From NCBI GenBank assembly GCA_024516035.1, contig CM044967.1:21046423-21110422 (forward strand): DNA of 64,000 nucleotides, read 5' to 3'. Positions 10,144 to 23,060 of this stretch are shown here, in pieces (within the stretch, counting starts at the first letter, position 1; each line of letters begins with the position of its first letter). The notes under the pieces are model-generated. The model had not been told where the DNA came from and searched no databases. It worked only from the letters and a program-made list of their open reading frames with translations. This DNA comes from Bactericera cockerelli. Taxonomy: Eukaryota > Arthropoda > Insecta > Hemiptera > Triozidae. The translations under genes and the position numbers were made by a program.

Positions 10144-13100
10144 TTACCTCAGCCACAGTTTAAGTCTTAATGCATCAACACCATTCAAGTAATATCGAAA
10201 CAATCTTTTATCTCTAACAAAGCCTAAATTCTCGTATAATTTTAATGCTGGTCGATTTGTGATTTCTGTTTCCAAGACAACCTGAAATCAAATCAATGAA
10301 GAAGTAAGTTTTAGTGAAAATAAAGTTATAATTTGAATAAAGTTATAATCTCAATACTTAAATAACACAATCTTTTTAACCCTACCCATCTTGTTATAGA
10401 AAAGTCATGGCTGAAATTTTCGATATCGAGTTATCAGTACCAAAACACAGATCTAGGGATTCCCTGAGACCAAATCCAAAGCTATTCTACCATACTAAGC
10501 GAAATTAACGCATCTCAAAAATCACTACTTTCGGGAAATTAAGGATTTGTGAATTTCGTTTACTTAGCAAAATCACCACATCTCCTTGTTACCTAACATT
10601 GCAAGTATGTTTCAAAAGTTAATGATTTTCTCATAATTTTGCTATCACTTTCCTAAGCCATTTTGACGCATCTCATTGATAATAAGTTAACTTTGCTTCT
10701 GGAATTTTTTAAAATTGCTTGGTATTTCATCTTGCATGTATTAATTCATGCTGAAGTAAACTGACACATATCCGAGATAAGTCATATTTCCTTAGTAATT
10801 CATTGAAAGGAGGCAATTTTAAAACAAATTAGCCAATTTTAGGCAACTTTGGATGGAAAAAAATACTATTTTATTTTTGACAGCCTAAAAATTTACGGTT
10901 AAATGTTTCTTTACATATTAACGTCAAAAACCCAAAATCGATTTTCTTCTGAGATATGGTAATTTTACTGAGCACGGCAGTATTGGTCTAGGTGTGTATG
11001 TTTTTATGTTAAATATCTTTAATCTTGATTTATTTGCTTTTTTCACGTGTAAAGTAAAAATATTTTACTGATTTATTTACAAAAACTAAGGGGTGTTTTT
11101 TTAAAGTGAATGTTGTATTATTCTTAATTAAGGAAATAATGCTGTTAAATGGCCAAAAAGCAACACAGCTGTTCTAAATTCATTCAATATGTTTATTGAA
11201 AATGTATTCATACCTCATCTGCATCATCAAACATCATTGCTCGAATAGCTTTCAAGACTAAATTGGACCCTGTTGAAAAAGAAAATTAATATAAGTAAAA
11301 ACATACTTTGAATGTAAATACATGATGGTTCAATCCAACTTAGAAATACCCTTTTCTGACAAATAGTTTCATGCCTATGTGAAGTCGTTTCAGCTATGGT
11401 TTGGCATAAAAGAAAAATTCAAAGAGGGTATTGTCCAGTTTTAACTTGTATATTTAGGCTGTAAAATACCATTGCATTTAAAATTACCAAAGAAGAGCAC
11501 TTTGTTCAAAATAAGGTAGTTTTTCAAGTCCCACCTGAATTTTGACAGCATCGGCTAGTCTGCCATAGGCACTTTCCTATCCTTAGAAACAATCAGAATT
11601 GAAAAATGCCAACTCCTTCAAGAGTTATCAGATGTAATAAGCTAGAGACTTGAAATCTTGTACCTATGTAGACTTTTCCAGTTTAGTCACCAGTGGTGGA
11701 CTTTGACTTATTTTTGAAGGATAAAGAAAGTTGTGTGATCTCATACCAGTTTATTTTTACCATCATAAGATCAAACACTGTAGAAATTAATCCAATTAAT
11801 TTCTATTATCCAAACTCTTATCTAAAGAACCATGTATTAAGCCATAGGCTATTGATTATTATTTAATAGTTTGAAGTTTCCATAAAGCCAATCCAAAAAA
11901 TTCAAAATATAGAAAGACCCATTTAAAAATTTGAGGGTGAATTAATAAAAAGGTAAAATGTCTCTTGAAAACTTTTCTTGTCAGTCATTGAATTCAACAA
12001 GGGGAAAACAAACACAAGCGAATTGTACTTTAAAACCCAATTCATACATAAGATCTGTTTGATTACTGGAGTAAAGGGACTTTTCAGTATTACCTGAGCA
12101 GTATACACAAAGTAAATTCTTTTCTATTTTAAAGAAGGAATGTAATTACATTACCTATTTTCATTTTCCGGTAACTTTCGTCTACGGCTAACATGGCAAT
12201 ATATCCTCTTCTTATGACTTTCCTGTGAATATCAAGCTTGCAGACTATGGCTCCTACACATTTGTCACCATCCATAGCCTGTGAATTAAAAGATTGCATT
12301 TCATAAAAATCAGCTGGAGTGTTTTTCACCATAGATCAATAAGTAATGGAGAACTTGTGATGCCTCAAACTTGTCCCACAACAAGCTATCCAATATGGCT
12401 ACCATTATTACTTTCAAAAGCTTGTAAGAAGAAGAAAATTAATTTGTCATTGTTGATTTCTTTGTTCCAACTATCCAAAATGTACGATTCTATGTGACAG
12501 GTTCATTACCCATAATATATACATTAATTATTTGAATGCATGTCTCGAAAAACGATATAGTTACAAATTTTGGAAACCATTTTCCTTTAAAATAATGATC
12601 TGAATGGTGTATCGAATACCTATTTAGTTTAATTTTTTTTGAAAAATATTTTCAAGATAAGGTCTTGTAGATAAGGTCAATATTTTGTTTTTTGCCTATA
12701 ATTCTGCTACTGGTCGCTGCTTCATATCAAAGCAGCTACTCATTTTTCCTCACGAGGTATGAGTGGACATCCTAGTACAGAGCAGATAAATTCCTGCTCT
12801 GCTGGGATCGTATGCAATGCCTAGAGTGCTAACTCACTAGGCCACAGTGACTACTTGAGTCAGTGAATTAAGTAATAGTTAACTGAAATTTAGTCCCATT
12901 GCAAACTATGGGCAAACAGCAAGTAAAAAAATATATGTGAAACTGTGGGTGGTCTCCACAATCTCACACTAAACCTTTTTTGATAATTTTACGAGACTGA
13001 CAAATGCATAGTTCAAAATGCCTTCTCACACATTTATAAATGAAAAAAAAAAATGTTTAACTTACTAGGAAGCAAAATTTTGGCCAGTTATGAATGAAAT

Positions 13101-15314
13101 ATCTGTAAGTGTATATTGAATAAGGCTCTGATAAGTCTTTTTGAATAAGCTTAATGATATCTCTCATTTGCAACTCAGATTTGTATGATACATATTTTAT
13201 ACCACCAATTATTTCATCAGCACTTCGTAAATAGTTCACAAGAGAAGGATTGCACTCAAAAGACTTAGCCTTTTCTTCATTTTTGCTTGCAGTATCTCTA
13301 ACATGGTCAACTGGTTTATTAGCAGATATTTTATGTTTGCATTCCAATTCTGAACTATGGGCACTCAATGTTTTTTCACAGACAGGAGTAGAGCTTTCTT
13401 TTCTGGCCGTACAGTTGTCAGGAAATAGTTTTGGTTGTACTGTGTTCTCCAAATCACATTTTAAATTTGCATTTGTCTGTCCAGATGAGCTACTTTCTGC
13501 ATTATTGTTCTTGGTATTGGCTATTACATCTTTGACAAAACATTTACTTTTATGATTATTTGCTTCTTGGCTTAGTTTTCTGTCTACATTGATATTCTGA
13601 TTAACGTTGCTTCCATTTATTGATTCACTAGAGTTTATCTTGTTATTTTTATATTCACTGTTAACATGTGTTGGTGTCGAGGATTTCAACTTTGTTGATG
13701 GCTTTGTTGAACCACAATTAATTAGAGCTATAGAATTGAGCTGAGAAGACAAATTTAAATGACTAGAATCATGATTAACATATCCATTGCCACAGTTTTT
13801 ACTAGAATAACAGGTAGTGTTATTGGCTAATTGACTCTTTGAAGCACATTTGTTTGGTTCATTTGACTCTGTTGAATGATACCTGAAACAGAGTATTAAT
13901 ATTTAATCTTTTTTAAATTGATAAATGTATAAATTACAAAGTAAAAAATAATGTTCAAGCATTTGTACTTGAGGTGATCAAGGCACTAGACACATTTATT
14001 ATTTTGTTAACAAGATAATGCATGTAAATGCAAGACTTACATTACTGTCCAGCCATTAGATTAACTTTTAAATTAAATGTGGAAAAAAGCAATTAATAAC
14101 TATCTTAGGTAACACTCAAAAACTGAAAATGTTTCTTTGGATCACAAGAGGTAGAATGTGAATTATCAGTAAAACATTAATGGATTGGTTATCTATGATC
14201 AAATTTTATTTATTATTCTATTGTATACTGGTTGATTCTATTGGTTTTTATGTCCTGATTTGAAGTAGTCAGGACAGGGGTTTTACCCCCCATTTGCTGG
14301 CAGGTGTATCAGTTACCTACGTTAACCTCACCCAGCCTGGGTAGGCCTGGAAATGCCAGCCTCACGTGTTTGGAGGAAACAGAAATTTTCTTTGAAAAGT
14401 CTGCCCCAAATGGAAATCAAACCTTGTGATCTCTATTAATTGGCCAGAAGTCACAACCATAATGCCAAGGAATTCTAGGTACCTAAATATTAGAATTTAA
14501 TTGACATAGTCAGATTACATTAGTTTATTAAAAGACCATTTTTGTTTGAATTCTCTTTTGAAAGTACAAAATTGAGTTGACAATAGAAGATATAACTAGT
14601 GAAATGAAGTCTACAAAGTTATAATGGCCTTAGTTTTCATCAACAACTAATTTCAAAGCAATAGATAACTGCTTTCAAAAACTCAATCAAAGGTATTATA
14701 ACACCCAACATGTATGCTAGTATAAGAAAATGACTTTGTAAATTAACCCGAATCTGTTTTCTCTTTTGAGACGGAATTGAGAAAATGGAAAGGGTTTTAG
14801 GAGCTTCTACAGCTTGCAGAAATTTGATGGAAAGTGTTTTGAGGTCAAAAACATCACAAACGTCAGTAGCTTGATCAATAAGTAACCTCTTGGTTGGTGT
14901 TTCAAGTCTTGGGTTCAGCAAAGATTTAGTAAAGTGAGTTTGAGTAGTTGAAGTTCAACAAAGATATATGATAACTATAGAGGTCAATAAAGTGTTCTTT
15001 TCTTGGCAAATTGGTAAAGTGAACTTCCTGTTCTACCAGTTGCCTTACATGACAGGGATTCTTACCTGACATTGAACAGGTTCATGTTTCTCTTACCTTG
15101 ATGGCAATTTGTTGTTCCCTGGATCAGTGTGCTTATTGTGAATCACACCATTGCACAGCCTGTCTTGGGTTGGGCACTTCCCAGTGATGTTGCAGTTACT
15201 GTCCTCCACATCCTTAGCTTCTGACGGAACCAGGGATGTGTTGCTCAGTGCAGATATGATACTCTGGGCAGGAGAACCTTTCTCATTTATGTTTATCCTT
15301 TGCACCTGATCCAT
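10144..15314 (-). CDS. Naa30: N-alpha-acetyltransferase 30 (NatC catalytic subunit), complete
   Basis: NatC acetylates N-terminal Met followed by a hydrophobic residue on nascent chains at the ribosome; Naa30 is its catalytic GNAT subunit. Five coding exons on the - strand: 15314-15097, 13882-13066, 12278-12155, 11269-11214 and 10281-10144. All have GT donors and AG acceptors, and the phases sum to 1353 nt (450 residues plus TAA at 10146-10144). ATG 15314 is the first in frame after an upstream TAG. Residues 1 to about 295 are Ser/Asn/Lys-rich and probably disordered. The GNAT domain spans about 301-450. It includes [18 protein letters not shown] (323-340), [10 protein letters not shown] (352-361), [11 protein letters not shown] (368-378), the acetyl-CoA loop RKMKIG (382-387), [10 protein letters not shown] (405-414), LYENLGF (420-426) and the C-terminal [17 protein letters not shown]. 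In the loop, the first Gly of the canonical R/Q-x-x-G-x-G/A is Lys385. The protein is longer than human NAA30 (about 360 residues) because of the N-terminal region. It converges on the homeobox gene. Confidence 0.95.
11690..11770. repeat. Dispersed repeat shared with 47690-47960
   Basis: AAGGATAAAGAAAGTTGTGTG followed by TCATACCAGTTTATTTTTACC matches the segment around 47815-47860. A neighbouring block at 10395-10480 (ATTTTCGATATCGAGTTATCAG, CCAAATCCAAAGC) matches 47705-47780. Both blocks lie in the same order in the 47.7 kb copy but are split here across Naa30 introns. The family is unidentified. Confidence 0.5.
12708..12862 (-). mobile_element. tRNA-derived SINE, family S1, degenerate copy
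   Basis: Homologous to 51970-52157, with shared CTACTCATTTTTCCTCACGA, GGTATGAGTGGAC, TAGTACAGAGCAGA and a head resembling a tRNA on the - strand (GTAGTCACTGTGGCC at its 5' end). The B box is damaged here (GGATCGTATGC). It lies in a Naa30 intron. Confidence 0.7.
14240..14470 (-). mobile_element. SINE-like repeat, family S2, copy 1
   Basis: Shares TCCTGATTTGAAGTAGTCAG, GGTTTTACC, AACCTCACCCAGCCTGGGTA and CACGTGTTTGG with 52560-52720. The right end (about 14405-14470) looks like an antisense tRNA-like head (GGAAATCAAACCTTGTGATC). It lies in the first Naa30 intron. Confidence 0.65.
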
Positions 15315-15865
15315 TTGATGGTTGTGCTCAAATGATAAGGCTACTCCAAGGCCCTATTTAGCAATTAGCCGATGGTCAAGAGGAAAAGGAAGAAGAAAAC
15401 TTGGCCTTAAGAGAGAAAAGGCAAATAAGAATGAGAAAAATGAACTCTGTATGAAACTGTCTTAAATAATTTTCCTAACCAATGAATTAAATATACTCTA
15501 TAGAAATAAACAACGATTTGTAGCAACGAATTTGAATTTTCAACAAGGTTCAACAAAAGACCATAAACATTCGTTAGGAAAAAATCCCACGAATATTTTA
15601 TTTTTAATACTCATTAAAAAATCCCTTTTTCCCATCCCATGAACTATTTATTGCCATTTTTTCTTCCTTTTAAATATTTCTTATTTCGCCCGTCATTTGA
15701 ATCGAGCTCTTGACCTAGACGTTAACGCATTAAGTGATTTGTATTTTATTATCTACTGCAATTGATCCTGATGATACAAAGTTTTGTTTTTGGTGTTCGA
15801 TTTTTTTATTTATTTTTTATTAAAATCATATCGCCATTAAACTATTTTAAGTAAATGTCGTAGAA
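15315..15865 (-). promoter_or_regulatory. Naa30 upstream region
   Basis: These 550 bp separate the Naa30 start codon from the satellite block. They should contain the 5' UTR and promoter. No TATA box in a clear position, RNA gene or repeat is seen. The segment 15480-15840 is A+T-rich with several T/A homopolymers. Confidence 0.4.
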
Positions 15866-18800
15866 ATAACTTGGTCGGCCGGTGGTCATCGGGGCAATTT
15901 TTTGGCCTAAACTATACCATAATATAAATTCCTATACTAGCCTCATATGTCCAGCTCGTAGTTATATATTTTTCCAATTTTTCGAGAGCCTCGATGCTAT
16001 ATTTTTATTTCTGATTATGATGTCGCATGGTCTTAGGGACAAGAAAACGTAAAAATGATAGATATAACTTGGTCGGCCGATGGTCATCGGGGCAATTTTT
16101 CGGCCTAAAGTATACCATATATTCCTATACTAGCCTCATGTCCAGCTCGTGATTATATATTTTTCCAATTTTTCGAGAGCCTCGATGCTATATTTTTATT
16201 TCTGATTATGATGTCACATGGTCTTAGGAACAAGAAAACGTAAAATTGATAGATATAACTTGGTCGGCCGGTGGTCATCGGGGCAATTTTTCGGCCTAAA
16301 GTATACCATATATTCCTATTCTAACCTCATGTCCAGCTCGTAGTTATATATTTTTCCAATTTTTCGAGAGCCTCGATGCTATATTTTTATTTCTGATTAT
16401 GATGTCACATGGTCTTAGGGACAAGAAAACGTAAAATTGATAGATATAACTTGGTCGGCCGGTGGTCATCTAGGCAATTTTTCGGCCTAAAGTATACCAT
16501 ATATTCCTATGCTAGCCTCATGTCCAGCTCGTAGTTATATATTTTTCCAATTTTTTGAGAGCCTTGATGCTATATTTTTATTTCTGATTATAATGTCACA
16601 TGGTCTTTGAGACATGAAAACTTAAAATTCATAGATATAACTTGGTCGGCCGGTGGTCATCTAGGCAATTTTTCGGCCTAAAGTATACCATATATTCCTA
16701 TAATAGCCTCATGTCCAGCTCGAAGTTATATATTTTTCCAATTTTTCGAGAGCCTCGATGCTATATTTTTATTTCTGATTATAATGTCACATGGTCTTTG
16801 AGACATGAAAACGTAAAATTCATAGATATAACTTGGTCGGCCGGTGGTCATCTAGGCAATTTTTCGGCCTAAAGTATACCATATATTCCTATACTAGCCT
16901 CATGTCCAGCTCGAAGTTATATATTTTTCCAATTTTTCGAAAGCCTCGATGCTATATTTTTATTTCTGATTATAATGTCGCATAGTCTAAAAGACAAGAA
17001 AACCTAAAATTCATAGATATAACTTGGTCGGCCGGTGGTCATCTAGGCAATTTTTCGGCCTAAGTATACCATATATTCCTATGCTAGCCTCATGTCCAGC
17101 TCGTAGTTAATATTTTTCCAATTTTTCGAGAGCCTCGATGCTATATTTTTATTTCTGATTATAATGTCACATGGTCTTAGAAACACGAAAAAGTAAAATT
17201 CATAGATATAACTTGGTCGGCCGGTGGTCATCTAGACAATTTTTCGGCCTAAAGTATACCATATATTCCTATAATAGCCTCATGTCCAGCTCGAAGTTAT
17301 ATATTTTTCCAATTTTTCGAGAGCCTCGATGCTATATTTTTATTTCTGATTATAATGTCACATGGTCTTTGAGACATTAAAACGTAAAATTCATAGATAT
17401 AACTTGGTCGGCCGGTGGTCATCTAGACAATTTTTCGGCCTAAGGTATACCATATATTCCTATAATAGCCTCATGTCCAGCTCAAAGTTATATATTTTTC
17501 CAATTTTTCGAGAGCCTCGATGCTATATTTTTATTCTGATTATAATGTCACATGGTCTTTGAGACATGAAAACGTAAAATTAATAGATATAACTTGGTCG
17601 GCCGGTGGTCATCTAGGCAATTTTTCGGCCTAAAGTATACCATATATTCCTATAATAGCCTCATGTCCAGCTCGAAGTTATATATTTTTTCCAATTTTTC
17701 GAGAGCCTCGATGCTATATTTTTATTTCTGATTATAATTCACATGGTCTTTGAGACATGAAAACGTAAAATTCATAGATATAACTTGGTCGGCCGGTGGT
17801 CATCTAGGCAATTTTTCGGCCTAAAGTATACCATATATTCCTATACTAGCCTCATGTCCAGCTCGAAGTTATATATTTTTCCAATTTTTCGAAAGCCTCG
17901 ATGCTATATTTTTATTCTGATTATGATGTCGCATAGTCTAAGAGACAAGAAAACCTAAAATTCATAGATATAACTTGGTCGGCCGGTGGTCATCTAGGCA
18001 ATTTTTCGGCCTAAAGTATACCATATATTCCTATGCTAGCCTCATGTCCAGCTCGTAGTTATATATTTTTCCAATTTTTTGAGAGCCTTTGTGCTACATT
18101 TTTATTTCTGATTATGATGTCGAATAGTCTTAGGAACAAGAAAACCTAAAATTCATAGATATAACTTGGTCGACCGGTGGTCATCTAGGCAATTTTTCGG
18201 CCTAAGGTATACCATATATTCCTATGCTAGCCTCATGTCCAGCTCGTAGTTATATATTTTTCCAATTTTTCGAGAGCCTCGATGCTATATTTTTATTTCT
18301 GATTATAATGTCACATGGTCTTAGAAACACGAAAAAGTAAAATTCATAGATATAACTTGGTCGGCCGGTGGTCATCTAAACAATTTTTCGGCCTAAGGTA
18401 TACCATATATTCCTATAATAGCCTCATGTCCAGCTCGAAGTTATATATTTTTCCAATTTTTCGAGAGCCTCGATGCTATATTTTTATTTCTGATTATAAT
18501 GTCACATGGTCTTTGAGACATGAAAACGTAAAATTCATAGATATAACTTGGTCGGCCGGTGGTCATCTAGACAATTTTTCGGCCTAAGGTATACCATATA
18601 TTCCTATAATAGCCTTATGTCCAGCTCGAAGTTATATATTTTTCCAATTTTTCGAGAGCCTCGATGCTATATTTTTATTCTGATTATAATGTCACATGGT
18701 CTTTGAGACATGAAAACGTAAAATTCATAGATATAACTTGGTCGGCCGGTGGTCATCTAGGCAATTTTTCGGCCTAAAGTATACCAATATTCCTATAATA

Positions 18801-20515
18801 GCCTCATGTCCAGCTCGAAGTTATATATTTTTCCAATTTTTTGAGAGCCTCGATGCTATATTTTTATTTCTGATTATAATGTCACATGGTCTTTGAGACA
18901 TGAAAACGTAAAATTCATAGATATAACTTGGTCGGCCGGTGGTCATCTAGGCAATTTTTCGGCCTAAAGTATACCATATATTCCTATACTAGCCTCATGT
19001 CCAGCTCGAAGTTATATATTTTTCCAATTTTTCGAAAGCCTCGATGCTATATTTTTATTTCTGATTATGATGTCGCATAGTCTAAGAGACAAGAAAACCT
19101 AAAATTCATAGATATAACTTGGTCGGCCGGTGGTCATCTAGGCAATTTTTCGGCCTAAAGTATACCATATATTCCTATGCTAGCCTCATGTCCAGCTCGT
19201 AGTTATATATTTTTCCAATTTTTTGAGAGCCTTGATGCTACATTTTTATTTCTGATTATGATGTCGAATAGTCTTAGGGACAAGAAAACTTAAAATTCAT
19301 AGATATAACTTGGTCGGCCGGTGGTCATCTAGGCAATTTTTCGGCCTAAGGTATACCATATATTCCTATGCTAGCCTCATGTCCAGCTCGTAGTTATATA
19401 TTTTTCCAATTTTTCGAGAGCCTCGATGCTATATGCTATATTTTAATTTCTGATTATGATGTCGCATGGTCTTAGGGACAAGAAAACGTAAAATTGATAG
19501 ATATAACTTGGTCGGCCGGTGGTCATCGGGCAATTTTTCGGCCTAAAGTATACCATATATTCCTATACTAGCATCATGTCCAGCTCGTAGTTATATATTT
19601 TTCCAATTTTTCGAGAGCCTCGATGCTATATTTTAATTTCTGATTATGATGTCGCATGGTCTTAGGGACAAGAAAACGTAAAAATGATAGATATAACTTG
19701 GTCGGCCGGTGGTCATCGGGGCAATTTTTCGGCCTAAAGTATACCATATATTCCTATACTAGCCTCATGTCCAGCTCGTAGTTATATATTTTTCCAATTT
19801 TTCGAGAGCCTCGATGCTATATTTTTATTTCTGATAATGATGTCGCATAGTCTAAGAGACAAGAAAACCTAAAATTCATAGATATAACTTGGTCGGCCGG
19901 TGGTCATCTAGGCAATTTTTCGGCCTAAGGTATACCATATATTCCTATGCTAGCCTCATGTCCAGCTCGTAGTTATATATTTTTCCAATTTTTCGAGAGC
20001 CTCGATGCTATATTTTTATTTCTGATTATAATGTCACATGGTCTTAGAGACACGAAAAAGTAAAATTCATAGATATAACTTGGTCGGCCGGTGGTCATCT
20101 AGACAATTTTTCGGCCTAAGGTATACCATATATTCCTATAATAGCCTCATGTCCAGCTCGTGATTATATATTTTTCCAATTTTTCGAGAGCCTCGATGCT
20201 ATATTTTTATTTCTGATTATAATGTCACATGGTCTTTGAGACATGAAAACGTAAAATTCATAGATATAACTTGGTCGGCCGGTGGTCATCGGGGCAATTT
20301 TTCGGCCTAAAGTATACCATATATTCCTATACTAGCCTCATGTCCAGCTCGTAGTTATATATTTTTCCAATTTTTCGAGAGCCTCGATGCTATATTTTTA
20401 TTTTGATTATGATGTCGCATGGTCTTAGAAACAAGAAAACGTAAAATTAAAAGAAATTTCTTGGTCGGCCGCTGGTCATCTAGGCAATTTTTTGGCTTAA
20501 AGTATACCATATATT
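15866..20515 (+). repeat. 191-bp satellite, + array P1 (~24 monomers)
   Basis: Head-to-tail monomers of about 191 bp. Landmarks in order are ACTTGGTCGGCCGGTGGTCA, CAATTTTTCGGCCTAAAG, TATACCATATATTCCTAT, CTCATGTCCAGCTCG, TTTTTCCAATTTTTCGAGAG and TTTATTTCTGATTATAATGT. Start-to-start distances read directly are 191, 191, 191 and 189. Variants differ at fixed positions (CATCTAGGC/CATCGGGGC; CTCGTAG/CTCGAAG; TGTCACATGG/TGTCGCATAG). Between about 17180 and 19470 a six-monomer higher-order repeat of 1144 bp occurs twice. The last monomer is diverged (GTCGGCCGCTGG) and breaks off at 20515. Frames in the array are chance translations and not genes. Confidence 0.95.
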
Positions 20516-21756
20516 TAAACTTTTTCTTCGCGTATGGCTGTACCAACCGATATAATAAGAATTCTGAAATACACTTCCACAAGTAAGTAGTCTCAACATT
20601 CTAGTATATTTTTTATTCCCAAGGAAACACAATAAATTGAACTTAATTTGCCTTTCAATGTATTATAATCATAGTTTGTGGTATCAAATAGTCATAAAAC
20701 TATTTATAAGCATAATAATATCCAGAAGCTATCTTGTTAGAGGATTTTAAGCACCCTCTGGAGTGGTATGAAACTCTTTTTCCATTGTGAAGGTCTCAGT
20801 TAGTATAATAATAGAGTAAATCCTTCGTAAAAATATCGTGGACTGATAACGATAGCTGATAGTGATAAAAATAAAACGTGAAAATCAGTTTCAATTGCTA
20901 TTATTTAAATTTTCCCGCGAAATAAATATCCGAAAAGAGGCTTAAACATTTGGCAATATTTCGAGAGTGAAAATATTAAACGAAAAAAAAAGAATAGGTA
21001 CTGTAAAAGGCGTAGAAAAGACCACATAACCGAATTTGTTTCGAGAAGTTTTCATAAAATTGTATGATTTGATCAGTAATCAAAGAAGAAAATCGCTGAA
21101 ATTACATTGCAAGCTTAGGGAATTGTGTTTTTTTGCCCTTACAGGTTTACGGCAACGCTGTAAACACAACTGAAGCCCGGCTTCAGATTTATTTACACAG
21201 GGAACATAGGGAGTTGTTTATTTTTTTTTTTTAAATCTATGGAAAAAACATCCCAGGGCAGTGTATTTATGCCTCGAATTGAGCGCCATTTCTGTTAAAA
21301 TTCAGCCAAATTTTAATTTTTCATCATGATTCAGAACTATATTTTGGGCTATATTTTTTACTATTGATACGAAAAATTGCAATTTGAAGATGTATCGAAA
21401 TAAAGGAAAGGGAAAAATAGACTTTAAAAAAAAAAATTGAACTCATGATTAAATATCTCTTTCTCTCTCTCTCTCTCTGGTTTTTCAATATTTTTCGATG
21501 CAACCAACTGCATTTGAAGGAAAATATGCTTGACTATCCTTGCACGGAGTCAAAATTTACTACTGGCTATCGTTTTTTTAAAAACGTGCATCGAATCAAG
21601 TGACCTCTAGACCTGTGAAGAACAGAGATTTGGCCATACCTATTTAACGAAGCAAAATGCCTCACTGCAACTACCAACTGCCTATCATTTCTTTAAAAAG
21701 GCGCATAGATCCAAGTGGTATATAGACTTGTGTGAAAAACAGGGATTTGAACTTAT

Positions 21757-22206
21757 TATAGAACTACAGTTCTATGTATAGTAAGAAGTAAACTGGAATA
21801 CGCCTCAGCTATCTGGAATCCCCAAAATATTAAAAACATAAAACTAATAGAAAACGTACAATCCAAATTTGTTAGGTACCTATTTAGAAAATTTCATGGG
21901 TTCTACCCAACCTTCCCTAACAATATCTCTGCTTCACTCATTTGCGAGCAGCTCCAACTTCATTTCCTAAAAAACCGACGAGATATAAATGCCCTTGTAT
22001 ACGACCTGTGTAATGGGTTAGTGCACTGTCCAAAAGCTAGAGAAGGCATAGTCTATAATGTCCCACAAATACATCTAAGATCAACAAGCAGAGAAAAAAT
22101 CTTTTCCACCTAAATCCTTCAGATAAAAACTGTTTACTCTCACTCAACGATCCCACGCATTCTTAGCCTATACAACACATTTGCACAAGAACTAGATATA
22201 GGGATA
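21757..22206 (+). pseudogene. LINE reverse-transcriptase 3' fragment in spacer S1
   Basis: Conceptual translation gives LCIVRSKLEYASAIWNPQ, FVRYLFRKFHGFYP and NRRDINALVYDLCNG. This is the pattern of the region just after the polymerase domain in Jockey/CR1-like non-LTR elements. A stop at 22111-22113 and a frameshift precede IPRILSLYNTF. Upstream RT motifs (including the YxDD box) and any endonuclease are absent, so it is a dead 3' fragment. A second copy lies in spacer S2 at 38406-38850. Confidence 0.75.
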
Positions 22207-22784
22207 ATAGATGGCATGTATTTAATTAATTGCATTTGTTAATTATTTTTAATTTTTATATTATTTACATAGATATATTTATATTTTTGCTTAAATTTTT
22301 TAATGCTATAATGATACTTGAAAATATTTAAGAGTAGAAAAAAAAAATCTTTAAGAAGCAATCATGATTTATTTTATATAGTCCACTGTGGCTATCAAAA
22401 AATTTTTGATGCCACTTTAGGAATTTACCACAAAAATTTTATATGATGACCACGTTAAAATTACTACCAAACAAGTATCATCCTCTTACCGTTTGAAGAA
22501 CATAGTTTTTATTACTGAACATTCTTCCCAGACTACATGCTTAACATTCTAGTTTCATTTGCGAACCATAACCATATGTATCAAGACTAGATGTGTGATA
22601 ACAGCATTGATACTTATATATAAATGTCAAGTCATGACGTGAAACTGAATACGCTCTCAGCTCAAACGTAAATACCTAGGAAGCTGAAAGAGTACAATGT
22701 TATATCTATTTAGAAGATTTCAATTCCCTACAACCCTGCCCTCAAATATTTGCTTTCACGCATCTGCCGAAGCGCACACTTCCC

Positions 22785-23060
22785 TTGTATGGTATAATTT
22801 ACCGAAAATTGCCCTGAGAGACGTCCTGCCACCAACGATTCTCGAATTAGTTTCTTGTTCGCACGCTAAATCAGATAAAATAGCTCGAGGCTCTCGAAAA
22901 ATTAATTATACTACACTGACATAGCTATAAGAATATGTATATTTAGGCTCTAAAAATTGCATGACAACGGCCGCAATTTTATTATATTTTACGTTTTTGT
23001 CCTAAACATAGGACATATAATTAATAAAATATTGCATGAGCTTCGAAAATTGAATAATTA
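22785..23060 (-). repeat. Degenerate - oriented satellite monomers inside S1
   Basis: Recognisable pieces include CTTGTATGGTATAATTTACC, GAAAATTGCCCTG, CTCGAGGCTCTCGAAAAATT and a TTTACGTTTTTGTCCTAA tail, in the order of a - oriented monomer but with many indels. Confidence 0.6.

Noticed and set aside
14640..14921. 93-codon frame on the - strand inside the first Naa30 intron
   Set aside because: The exon 1 to exon 2 junction reads through in perfect phase without it, and it has no flanking splice signals that keep phase.
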